Counted from the first letter of the stretch, positions 1 through 5,609 are shown. The stretch is 5,609 nucleotides of DNA from Chloroflexota bacterium (GCA_005883775.1 VBEU01000098.1:1-5609), one strand, 5' to 3'. Notes: generated by a model not told the origin, from the sequence alone. Numbers and translations: made by a program.

Positions 1-218
1 CGGAGGATCCGCGACAGGTAGCCGGCATCCAGTCCCAGCTCGCGGACGAGCTCGCTTGCACTCGCCGATCGCCGGTGCGCGAGCTCGTACAGGACGCGCA
101 CCTCGGTCAGGGAGAACGGACTCCGCAGGTAGCCCTCGTCGAGCACCCCGATGCGGCTCGTGTACAGGCGGTTGAACTCGCGCACCGCCGCAACGCGCCG
201 GGCCAGCGTACTTCCCAC
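1..218 (-). CDS. MarR-family regulator, probably MarR–GNAT bifunctional type (partial, C-terminus beyond window)
   Basis: Only the first 73 codons are visible; the gene runs off the left edge. It reads from a GTG at 218 as VGSTLARRVAAVREFNR, then LYTSRIGVL, SPFSLTEVRVLYELAHR and ASELVRELGLDAGYLSRILR. The block 'SLTEVRVLYEL…ASELVRELGLDAGYLSRILR' is the helix-turn-helix part of MarR proteins, and the opening 'AVREFNRLYTSRIGVL' is the style of the subgroup that carries a GNAT acetyltransferase domain after the MarR domain. The GNAT half would lie outside the window, so that part is inference from the family. The expected role is a dimeric, ligand-responsive DNA-binding protein, usually a repressor of itself and its neighbours. 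The GTG start is chosen because homologues begin only a few residues before the AVREFNR helix, and no ATG exists in frame nearby; the ATG one base off (220–218) is in a frame that soon stops. No Shine-Dalgarno sequence is close. It follows the metallohydrolase gene by 26 bases, and a perfect inverted repeat fills most of that gap. Confidence 0.85.
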   Translation of the reverse strand, partial: MGSTLARRVAAVREFNRLYTSRIGVLDEGYLRSPFSLTEVRVLYELAHRRSASASELVRELGLDAGYLSRIL

Positions 219-227
219 ATGGCGAGG

Positions 228-248
228 ATAGTTGACTCCGTCAACTAT
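228..248. promoter_or_regulatory. Perfect 9-bp inverted repeat, likely MarR operator
   Basis: The sequence is ATAGTTGAC, spacer TCC, GTCAACTAT: two perfectly complementary 9-bp arms, AT-richer than the surroundings. MarR dimers bind short inverted repeats of about this size, often of the GTTGnnnnnCAAC kind, and this one ends 10 bases before the start codon of a MarR-type gene. It overlaps the stop codon (TAG, 247–245) of the upstream metallohydrolase gene. On the minus strand the right half runs into TATCCT (230–225), a fair −10 element whose expected +1 falls on the G of the regulator's GTG (218), which would make a leaderless message repressed by the dimer. No good −35 is seen, so the promoter is tentative. 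A transcriptional hairpin is less likely because the arms are short and no T-run follows on either strand. Confidence 0.65.
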
Positions 249-889
249 TTCCGACGGCGCAACACCGCCCGGTCGTGCGAGAAGTGAATGCGGTCGGCGT
301 TGAACTCCCGCAGGCGCTCGATGCTCGCGTCGGCAGGCCCGGTCGCGAACGAGCGCGCGTCCTGGGCCGCCTGCCCCACGATGAGCACGAGCCCGTCTCC
401 GGTCCGCACCGTCACCGACTGGTGGCCGGGCGTGTGACCGGGCGTCGCGAGGACGCTCACGCCCTCAACGATCTCGCGATCGCCTTCGACCGCCTCGTAG
501 CGGGCGTCAGGAAAGTCGACCCATTCGACCACCGTGTGCCCTTCGCGCAGCGCGAGGTCGAGCTCGGCTTGCTGGACGTGGATCGGAACGCCCGGGAACG
601 CCCGGTTCTGTCCGCAGTGGTCGAAATGCAAGTGGCTATTGACGACCGCGACCACCGCAGTGGGATCGAGCTTCGCTGCCGCGAGCGCCTCGCGGACATC
701 GCGGACGCGCGGCCGGTAGTTCTCCTTGACCCAGGCGTTGCCTTCACCGACGCCCGTGTCGACGAGGACGATCCCGTCGGGATGGCGGATCGCGAACGCG
801 AGGACCGGGCCGTCCTGCCCGGCGAGTGGATGCGACTCCGGATATGTGACGTCGGCGAGATGAAGAGGGACGACGTCCTCGGGTGTCAT
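245..889 (-). CDS. MBL-fold metallohydrolase, AHL-lactonase-like
   Basis: This is a 214-aa cytoplasmic hydrolase of the metallo-beta-lactamase fold. The metal-binding signature HLHFDH (HxHxDH) is at residues 86–91, with H152 in TPGHTPGHQ (149–157) and a last histidine, H205, in FSHD (203–206); 'VLVDTGVG' (41–48) precedes them as usual. The layout and length match quorum-quenching lactonases such as AiiA and related lactonase-like proteins, so hydrolysis of a lactone or ester is plausible, but the substrate cannot be read from sequence. The position that is the bridging Asp in AiiA (before the last His) appears to be Gln here (Q173 in LIVGQAAQD). The start is the ATG at 889–887, where MTPEDVVPLHLADV begins the conserved core; a longer reading to 1063 is open but would add 58 Arg-rich residues overlapping the start of the divergent transporter gene. 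No clear ribosome site is seen. It is probably transcribed with the MarR-type gene just downstream. Confidence 0.88.
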   Translation of the reverse strand: MTPEDVVPLHLADVTYPESHPLAGQDGPVLAFAIRHPDGIVLVDTGVGEGNAWVKENYRPRVRDVREALAAAKLDPTAVVAVVNSHLHFDHCGQNRAFPGVPIHVQQAELDLALREGHTVVEWVDFPDARYEAVEGDREIVEGVSVLATPGHTPGHQSVTVRTGDGLVLIVGQAAQDARSFATGPADASIERLREFNADRIHFSHDRAVLRRRK

Positions 890-949
890 GAGCGCTTCAT
901 CGTGGACCGGCCGCCGTCGATCCGCCTGGAAGTCTCTTTGGCTACAGAA

Positions 950-965
950 CCGCTCGTATGAGCGG
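950..965. promoter_or_regulatory. Small inverted repeat in the divergent intergenic region
   Basis: CCGCTC, loop GTAT, GAGCGG form a perfect 6-bp inverted repeat in the 121-bp gap (890–1010) between the divergent hydrolase and transporter genes. A second, weaker one follows (TCTCA at 976–980 with TGAGA at 989–993). This gap must hold the promoters for both genes, yet I find no −35/−10 pair with normal spacing on either strand and no Shine-Dalgarno sequence close to either start. The repeat could be a regulator site, but in GC-rich DNA a 6-bp palindrome may be chance. It does not resemble the 228–248 operator. Confidence 0.2.
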
Positions 966-1010
966 ACAGCGGGCATCTCACGGGGGGATGAGACGTTACG
1001 TTTTACGGAC

Positions 1011-1952
1011 ATGGTTCGGTCGCGGCGTGCCTCCAGCGCCAATGTGTGGCTGGCCCTCGGCATCGTCTATGTCGTCTGGGGCTCGACCTACCTCGCCATC
1101 GCGATCGCGGTCCAGACGCTCCCGCCGCTCTTCTACTCGGGGGTCCGCTTCGCGATTGCGGGCCTGATCCTTGCCGGATGGCTGGCACTACGAGGTGTCG
1201 ACCTACGCATCTCACGGCGCGAGCTGGGCGGGGCCGCGGCGGTTGGCATGCTCATGCTCGCCGGCGGCAACGGCCTGGTGAGTCTCGCCGAGCGCACGGT
1301 GCCTTCAGGGGTAGCTGCTCTGATCGTCGCCTCGATCCCTCTCTGGATCGTGGTCTACCGGATGATCGCGGGCGAACGCGTCGGCCGCGACCTGCTTGCG
1401 GGAGTTCTGCTCGGCCTGGTCGGGGTCGCCGTTCTTGTCGTGCCCGGCGGCCTCAATGGAACGGTCGATCCGGTCGGCGCGCTGATGCTGTTCGGCGCGA
1501 CGCTGTCGTGGGCGCTCGGAACTTTCCTCTCGCCGCGTCTTGAGACGCCGCGCAACGCTCTTGTCTCGACGGCCTACCAGATGCTCGCGGGAGGCGTCGT
1601 CCTCGTCGTGGCCGCTGTTGGCAACGGTGAGGTCGCGCAGCTGGAGCCCGCGACCTTTTCTGCGCGATCGCTCATCGCGTTCGCGTATCTCGTCGTCTTC
1701 GGCTCGCTGGTCGCGTACACCGCGTACACCTGGCTCCTGCAGAACGCCTCCGTGTCTCTCGTGTCGACATACGCGTTCGTAAATCCGGTCGTTGCTGTCG
1801 TACTGGGTGCCCTGATCCTCAGCGAGCCGATCACGCCGACCATCGTGGTCGGCGCCGCGGTCATCGTCGTCGCGGTCGCGTTCATCGTCTTCCGCCAGAA
1901 CGCCGCGCGACGCGCCGAGCGCATCGCGCCAACCGCGGAGGCCGCGGACTAA
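1011..1952 (+). CDS. EamA/DMT-family transporter, YedA-like
   Basis: This is a complete 313-aa inner-membrane protein of the drug/metabolite transporter superfamily. It has two EamA repeats (about residues 12–146 and 154–295) and about ten hydrophobic helices. The first helix carries 'YVVWGSTYLAI' (20–30), followed by 'GVRFAIAGLIL' (44–54), 'GGNGLVSLAERTVPSGVAALI' spans 85–105, and the second repeat ends with 'YTWLLQNASVSLVSTYAFVNPVVAVVLGALILSEPIT' from about 239 to 275. These blocks are those of E. coli YedA and its relatives, which are exporters of uncertain substrate. A charged, Ala/Arg-rich tail (295–313) is cytoplasmic by the positive-inside rule. The start is the ATG at 1011, which puts the first helix at residues 12–28 after an Arg-rich leader; the frame is open back to 888 but that part is not membrane-like and overlaps the hydrolase start. 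No Shine-Dalgarno lies close, so initiation may be leaderless or weak. The divergent hydrolase/MarR pair suggests, without proving, that export and hydrolysis may deal with one compound. Confidence 0.92.
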   Translation: MVRSRRASSANVWLALGIVYVVWGSTYLAIAIAVQTLPPLFYSGVRFAIAGLILAGWLALRGVDLRISRRELGGAAAVGMLMLAGGNGLVSLAERTVPSGVAALIVASIPLWIVVYRMIAGERVGRDLLAGVLLGLVGVAVLVVPGGLNGTVDPVGALMLFGATLSWALGTFLSPRLETPRNALVSTAYQMLAGGVVLVVAAVGNGEVAQLEPATFSARSLIAFAYLVVFGSLVAYTAYTWLLQNASVSLVSTYAFVNPVVAVVLGALILSEPITPTIVVGAAVIVVAVAFIVFRQNAARRAERIAPTAEAAD

Positions 1953-1987
1953 CAAAGAGACCGCGTCGCGCCAGCGAAACGGTACTC

Positions 1988-2659
1988 GTGCGTTATACCC
2001 GCTGGATGCGTTCACTCCGCTACGCGTTCACGGGTCTCTTGGTCTTGACGTTGGTTTCGATCCGCGCGGATACATGGCCCTGGCCTCCCGCGGGCGGGGA
2101 GGCGCGGCACAGCACCGGCATCGTTCTCCTCGGTCCGATCGACTTCGACGCTATCCGCAACGCCGAACCATTCGAGGGCCCGCTCAGAAAGGCGTGGAGC
2201 GACTCCTTCACGCTGGCGGAGGAGGTGGAGCCCGACCTCCTCGGCTACCCGTGGCCGGACCGGCAGGCTGGTGAGCTCGTCGTATCGGTCGCGGACCCAA
2301 GAGGTCTGGACGTAGTTCAGACGTGGGTGCGGTTGGGATTGCAGGTCGCATCGCCGAAACCTGGCGGCCCCTTCACCATCGATCTACCGCGGCCAGAGGT
2401 TCCCGTTCGGATCGTCTCGGTGCACCACTCGATCCGGGGGCTCGAGCGGATCATGGATGGCGTGACCGACCTCATTCGAGCCGGGGTCCCGGGCGCCGAT
2501 CGCATCTACAGCATGGGTGCGGACTACGAGCACGACCGCGTGATCATCGTGACGGATCGCCTGAACGACCAGCTCCTGGAGGCGGTCGCCGCGCGGTTCG
2601 GTGTCGACGTGATCGCTGTCCGGGTGGATCCCCGAGCGACGCCGATGCACCTGGTCTAG
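1988..2659 (+). CDS. Putative exported or membrane-anchored protein of unknown function
   Basis: I do not recognise this 223-aa protein. It opens with a basic stretch (MRYTRWMRSLR) and a hydrophobic segment (about residues 12–25, YAFTGLLVLTLVSI), which fits a signal peptide or N-terminal anchor; no clear AxA cleavage site or lipobox Cys is seen, and the protein appears to have no cysteine. The mature part has 'GIVLLGPIDFDAIRNAEPFEGPLRKAW' (44–70), a region rich in Pro, Asp and aromatic residues, and a last alpha/beta-looking block 'GADYEHDRVIIVTDRLNDQLLEAVAARFGVDVIAVRVDP' (177–215). That last block loosely recalls a pro-region module of secreted S1-type proteases ('…NRVVVGV…L…RFG'), but no protease domain or catalytic triad follows, so this is only an impression. 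The start may be GTG 1988 or ATG 2006 (residue 7); neither has a good ribosome site. It lies 35 bases after the transporter gene on the same strand, so the two are probably one transcript. Its stop interlocks with that of the convergent gene. Confidence 0.72.
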   Translation: MRYTRWMRSLRYAFTGLLVLTLVSIRADTWPWPPAGGEARHSTGIVLLGPIDFDAIRNAEPFEGPLRKAWSDSFTLAEEVEPDLLGYPWPDRQAGELVVSVADPRGLDVVQTWVRLGLQVASPKPGGPFTIDLPRPEVPVRIVSVHHSIRGLERIMDGVTDLIRAGVPGADRIYSMGADYEHDRVIIVTDRLNDQLLEAVAARFGVDVIAVRVDPRATPMHLV

Positions 2660-3870
2660 CCGGCGAGACGCCCCAGCTCTTCCTCGTTCAACAATCGATC
2701 GCTCGTCTTCGCCGCAGCGAGGATCCGGTCGATCCGTTCCCGGGTCGCGTCGATGCCGCGCGACTCGAGCCAGTACACGACGTTCGACTCGCCGCTCATC
2801 GGTCCGACCTCGATACGCTGCTCCCGGCCGAGCACCGAGGCGGGGACGGCGCTGTACACGCGGTCGGCGAGTGCCCGGTCGCCCTTGCGAAGCGCCTTGA
2901 TCACGGCGGCCGCGTGCACGCCGGTGCCGGTGCGGAAGGCATCGGAGCCCATCGCGGGGTAGTTCGGCGGGATCGGAATGCCGCAGTGCTCGGCGACGAG
3001 CGCGGTGTATTCGACGAGCGGCTTGAGATCGCGGTCGATGAGCCCCCAGAGCTGCAGGTTCACCAGGAGCTGATCCATCGACGAATTGCCGACCCGCTCG
3101 CCGATGCCCAGGGCACACCCGTGCACGCGGTCCGCGAGCGCGGTAGCCGTGAGCGCGTTGATCGTTCCGAGTCCGCGGTCGTTGTGTCCGTGGAAGTCGA
3201 CCTTCACCGCGCGGCCGCGCACGATCTCGTCGCGCACGAACGTGAGGAGGTTCCGCACGCCCTCGGGTGTGGCGTGCCCGCACGTGTCCGAGACGCAGAT
3301 CCGCTTCGCGCCCGCGGCGATCGCCGTCTCGTAGAGCTTCTGGAGCGTCTCAGGGTCGGCGCGCGTCGTGTCTTCGGTGACGAACATCACCGGCAGACCA
3401 GCTTTGACGAGCGTCGCGACGCTCGTCTCCACGCTCTTCAGCATCGCATCGATCTTCCAGTCCTCCGCGAAGCGGCGGATCGGCGACGAGCCGATGAACG
3501 TGCAGCTTTCGATCGGAATACCCGCTTCGGTCGAGGCCTCGATCGCCGCGCGCACGTCGTCGGGGTGCGTGCGGATGGCGACGTTCGGACGCAGCCGCTT
3601 GAGCTTCGTCGTCTCCTTCGCGAGTGCGACGATCGCCCCGCGGGCCTGGGGCGACGCGCCGGGAAGACCGATGTCGGCGCTGTCGATCCCGAGCGCGTCC
3701 ATAAGATGGAGGAGGCGCTTCTTGATCTCGAGCGGCGGGTTGCGGATCGAAGGACCCTGCAGACCGTCGCGCAGCGTCTCGTCGTCGAGCTCGACGGCGC
3801 GATAGTCCGCGCTCGCGGCGCGTCCATCGCGATTCCAGTCGTAGATCAGCTTGTCGAGCTCGGTCTCCAC
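2656..3870 (-). CDS. 2-isopropylmalate synthase-like DRE-TIM enzyme, no regulatory domain
   Basis: This is a complete 404-aa soluble enzyme of the pyruvate carboxyltransferase/HMG-CoA-lyase-like TIM-barrel group. DETLRDGLQ (30–38) supplies the catalytic Arg34 and metal ligand Asp35; DFHGHNDRG (225–233) supplies metal-binding His227 and His229; GIGERVGN (255–262) is the third signature, ending at Asn262. The C-terminal part has 'FRTGTGVHAAAVIKAL' (312–327), containing His319, and 'GPMSGESNVVYWLE' (356–369), the post-barrel subdomains of LeuA-like synthases. Family knowledge gives Claisen-type condensation of acetyl-CoA with a 2-oxo acid. At 404 aa it lacks the ~100-aa LeuA regulatory domain of classical 500-aa isopropylmalate synthases, so leucine feedback of the usual kind is not expected. 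'LRDGLQ' in place of LeuA's 'LRDGEQ', and 'HNDRGLG' in place of the usual 'HNDLGLA', leave the substrate open: isopropylmalate, citramalate or a homologue. The GTG start is fixed within limits by an in-frame stop at 3888–3886 and by 'LDKLIYDWN', typical of the N-terminus. It overlaps the upstream glycosyltransferase gene by 25 bases. Confidence 0.87.
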   Translation of the reverse strand: METELDKLIYDWNRDGRAASADYRAVELDDETLRDGLQGPSIRNPPLEIKKRLLHLMDALGIDSADIGLPGASPQARGAIVALAKETTKLKRLRPNVAIRTHPDDVRAAIEASTEAGIPIESCTFIGSSPIRRFAEDWKIDAMLKSVETSVATLVKAGLPVMFVTEDTTRADPETLQKLYETAIAAGAKRICVSDTCGHATPEGVRNLLTFVRDEIVRGRAVKVDFHGHNDRGLGTINALTATALADRVHGCALGIGERVGNSSMDQLLVNLQLWGLIDRDLKPLVEYTALVAEHCGIPIPPNYPAMGSDAFRTGTGVHAAAVIKALRKGDRALADRVYSAVPASVLGREQRIEVGPMSGESNVVYWLESRGIDATRERIDRILAAAKTSDRLLNEEELGRLAG

Positions 3871-5132
3871 GCGACGTATGGTGCCTTAGCCGCGCGGGCG
3901 ATCGGGCGCGGTCGGATCACGAGGACGCACCATGCGACCAGGAGCGCGACGAGCGCCGCGGTCTGCCCGAGCGCGACGAGTGCGACGACCATCTCGCTCC
4001 GCGCCAGGTCGGCGAAGGGAAGTCGGATCGAGGCGATCTGAGCCCCGAGCCCGCTGAATCCCGCGCCGCCGATGAGGTAGCCGGCCGACGCAGCGACGAA
4101 TTCCGCCGCGAGGAGCGCACCCGCGGTGAAGAAGGGGAATAGGTAGCGCTCGTGCACCCGGGTCGGCACCGCGTAGAACGCGAACGCGACGATCGCGAAC
4201 CCGAGAAGTATTGGCATTCGGCCGTCACGCAGGAGCAGACCTCCCGCGACGACGAGCCCCACCGCGGCGAGCGCCGATGCTCCAAGGATGAACGCGGTGG
4301 TACCGCCGACCGCGAGCGAATCCGCTGTCCACGAGCCGCCCGACCCGCCGATGATCTGCGCGAGCGGCGTCGCTCCGACGAGCGCCCAGATGTTGAAGGC
4401 GTCCGCGGTGAGCACGCTGTATCGGTCGGCGTCGCTATGGAAGAGACGCAGAAGCCCGGCGACCCCGCCGATGTCGAACGGCACGAGCGGCAGCATCAGA
4501 GCGGCGGCGCCCGCGAACGCAGAGGTGAGAAGACGCCATCGCGAGCCCCCCAGGATCAGATGCCGGCGCACGAGGACCGGGAGCACGATCACGAGGCCGA
4601 TCGCCTCCTGCGGCTTGACGAGGATCGCGAGCACGGCGAGAGCGATCGCGGCTTCGCTCTGCCGCTCGATGAGCAGGACGAGCGACGTGATGAGCAGGAG
4701 CCCTCCGACCGCGTCGACCTGACCCCACAGCGCGGAGTCGTACCAGGTCACCGGGATGAAGAGGTACAGCGCCGCGGCACCCAGACCTGCGCGCTCGCCA
4801 AGCCAGCGCCGTCCGGCCGAGTACAGAACGGCGGCGATGCCGAGGTCGGCGAGGATCGCCGGCACTTTCAAAAGGAGTGGGAGCGCCGATGCCGAGGCGT
4901 TGCCGAGCAGCCAGAGGACGTACATGTAGCCCGGTGGGTAATCGGCGCCGCTCGCGGTCGCGTAGAACGCGCCCGGCCCGACGCGCGCGAGGGTCGTGGC
5001 CCATCCCGCGAAAAGCTGCATGTCGGTAGAGAAGCCCTGCTTCGGGAAGACAACGAACGCCAGGACAACGCGAAGAAGCAGGCCGGCCGAAAGGATCGCG
5101 ATAAATCGCGAGTGCTTCGCGAGCGCAGTCAC
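3846..5132 (-). CDS. Gpi18-like GT-C membrane glycosyltransferase (probable mannosyltransferase)
   Basis: This is a complete 428-aa multi-spanning membrane protein. Motifs in order: a first-loop acidic site FSTDM with Asp37, the likely catalytic base by analogy with GT-C enzymes; 'DYPPGYMYVLWLLG' (64–77); 'LLKVPAILADLGIAAVLY' (87–104); 'ALYLFIPVTWYDSALWGQVDA' (121–141) with the hallmark WGQVD; 'ILVKPQEAIGLVIVLP' (170–185) with the KPQ motif; and VHERYLFPFF (326–335). These are typical of bacterial relatives of Gpi18 (COG5542), which transfer a sugar, probably from a polyprenyl-phosphate donor, on the outer face of the membrane. About ten or more hydrophobic helices are visible. The start is a GTG (5132–5130) giving MTALAKHSRFIAIL, a short basic leader before helix 1. 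It overlaps the TGA of the upstream gene as GTGA, implying translational coupling; the same frame is open to 5426, but that part is Arg-rich and unlike this protein. The tail overlaps the next gene. Acceptor and sugar are unknown. Confidence 0.87.
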   Translation of the reverse strand: MTALAKHSRFIAILSAGLLLRVVLAFVVFPKQGFSTDMQLFAGWATTLARVGPGAFYATASGADYPPGYMYVLWLLGNASASALPLLLKVPAILADLGIAAVLYSAGRRWLGERAGLGAAALYLFIPVTWYDSALWGQVDAVGGLLLITSLVLLIERQSEAAIALAVLAILVKPQEAIGLVIVLPVLVRRHLILGGSRWRLLTSAFAGAAALMLPLVPFDIGGVAGLLRLFHSDADRYSVLTADAFNIWALVGATPLAQIIGGSGGSWTADSLAVGGTTAFILGASALAAVGLVVAGGLLLRDGRMPILLGFAIVAFAFYAVPTRVHERYLFPFFTAGALLAAEFVAASAGYLIGGAGFSGLGAQIASIRLPFADLARSEMVVALVALGQTAALVALLVAWCVLVIRPRPIARAAKAPYVAWRPSSTS

Positions 5133-5609
5133 TTCGCAGCGGCGAGGTCGTACAGCGTGCCGAAGCCGCCGGAGATGTTGACCACGGTCCCGTTCGCGGC
5201 GACCCAGCTCGCGATGCTCGACGACCCGCCTCCGCCGAAGCCGCCGCCCGGCCCGCCGCCACCGATGAGGATGTAGCGGAGCTGACCAGTGCGCACGTAC
5301 TCCTGGAGTTGCGCGAGCGTCGGCGCTGGATCCGACCCGGAGAAGCCACCCATCGCCATGACCGCTTCGCCGGACGCGAGCTCGATCGATCCCGCTTCCT
5401 GCGAGCCGTTGACTGCGACGATCCATGTCGCGTTGCCCTTGTTCGCGACGAGGTAATCGACGAGCGAGGTCGAGGTCACGGAGGCTTGGGCAGGACCGCC
5501 GCCGCGAACGATGGCTCCGTCCCCGCCTCGGCCGAAGCCGTCAGCGCCACCGAACGTGCCGGCAGCGGTCGGACCCGCGCTCGGGATGGCGCCGTTGTTC
5601 ACGGATGCG
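5129..5609 (-). CDS. Glycosyltransferase family 39 protein, C-terminal extracellular domain (partial)
   Basis: The last ~159 codons of a gene that enters from the right edge; the frame is open to the last base, so a GTG at 5602 is not taken as the true start. The visible part has 'LVDYLVANKGNATWIVAVNGSQEAGSIELASGEAVMAMGGFSGSDPAPTLAQLQEYVRTGQLRYILIGGGG', followed by a Gly-rich run and 'IASWVAANGTVVNISGGFGTLYDL'. This pattern (a value-of-SQ loop, VMAMGGFSGSDP, TLAQL, a G-rich patch and a closing WVAANGTVV…TLYDL) is the soluble tail found after the membrane part of ArnT-like/YkcB-like family-39 glycosyltransferases. Such enzymes move a sugar from a polyprenyl-phosphate donor to an outer-surface acceptor. 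Gly-rich patches lie at 5216–5263 and about 5495–5551. No membrane segment is in the visible part, so the enzyme half must lie outside. It overlaps the next gene by four bases (GTGA), placing both in one operon. Confidence 0.8.
   Translation of the reverse strand, partial: ASVNNGAIPSAGPTAAGTFGGADGFGRGGDGAIVRGGGPAQASVTSTSLVDYLVANKGNATWIVAVNGSQEAGSIELASGEAVMAMGGFSGSDPAPTLAQLQEYVRTGQLRYILIGGGGPGGGFGGGGSSSIASWVAANGTVVNISGGFGTLYDLAAAK

Noticed and set aside
275..961. A 228-codon plus-strand open frame over the metallohydrolase
   Set aside because: Antisense shadow; the minus strand has the full HxHxDH set of metal-binding motifs.
888..1010. Longer start for the EamA transporter
   Set aside because: The added 41 residues are polar and basic, overlap the hydrolase start region and precede an already well-placed first helix.
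890..1063. N-terminal extension of the metallohydrolase
   Set aside because: The extra 58 residues are unlike the family and would overlap the divergent transporter's start; the conserved core begins at the ATG at 889.
2660..2760. Terminator between the convergent genes
   Set aside because: The genes interlock with no space between them, and I see no GC stem followed by a T-run on either strand near the junction.
2323..4041. A 572-codon open frame on the plus strand
   Set aside because: It lies antisense to the LeuA-like gene, is Arg/Asp/His-rich, has no recognisable domain, and is the usual open antisense frame in GC-rich DNA. The minus-strand frame holds intact catalytic motifs.
4152..5276. 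A 374-codon plus-strand open frame opposite the glycosyltransferase genes
   Set aside because: Its composition (very rich in Arg, Glu, Asp) is that of an antisense shadow of membrane-protein codons, and the opposite strand carries a convincing protein.
5133..5426. N-terminal extension of the Gpi18-like protein
   Set aside because: The frame is open to 5426, but the extra 98 residues are Arg-rich and overlap the tail of the glycosyltransferase-39 gene in another frame; the GTG at 5132 with its GTGA overlap is the better start.

Overview
The window is a compact, GC-rich (roughly two-thirds G+C by eye) piece of bacterial chromosome with almost no non-coding space. The mix of genes points to a Chloroflexota-like bacterium (Limnocylindria/Dormibacteria-type metagenomic lineages) or, second, an actinobacterium. 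The clues are a MarR–GNAT regulator, an AHL-lactonase-like metallo-beta-lactamase fold protein, a family-39 glycosyltransferase with a Gly-rich extracellular tail, and a Gpi18-like membrane mannosyltransferase. This placement is an inference from protein style; the window has no rRNA or marker gene.

Left part, minus strand (1–889): an MBL-fold metallohydrolase is followed, 26 bases downstream, by the first 73 codons of a MarR-family regulator that runs off the left edge. A perfect 9-bp inverted repeat (228–248) sits over the hydrolase stop codon, just before the regulator start. It is probably the regulator's own operator. The hydrolase start is divergent from an EamA transporter, with a 121-bp intergenic region (890–1010) that must carry any promoters for both directions.

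Centre, plus strand (1011–2659): a complete YedA-like EamA/DMT transporter is followed after 35 bases by a 223-aa protein of unknown function with a signal/anchor segment. The two are probably co-transcribed.

Right part, minus strand (5609–2656): three tightly packed genes are read leftward. They are the C-terminal extracellular domain of a family-39 glycosyltransferase (cut by the right edge), a complete Gpi18-like GT-C membrane glycosyltransferase (GTGA start/stop overlap), and a short isopropylmalate-synthase-like DRE-TIM enzyme (25-nt overlap). The first two would build or modify surface glycans from polyprenyl-linked sugars. The third is a soluble acyl-transfer enzyme with no obvious link to them. 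This operon meets the plus-strand pair tail to tail, the two stop codons sharing one CTAG.

I see no tRNA, rRNA, CRISPR array, insertion sequence, phage gene or convincing terminator, and no stretch over 300 bases without a gene. I do not see a clear new system. The items most worth a second look are the palindromic operator with a possible leaderless regulator start, the glycosyltransferase/LeuA-like gene fusion into one operon, the altered metal-ligand position in the hydrolase, and the unknown exported protein.
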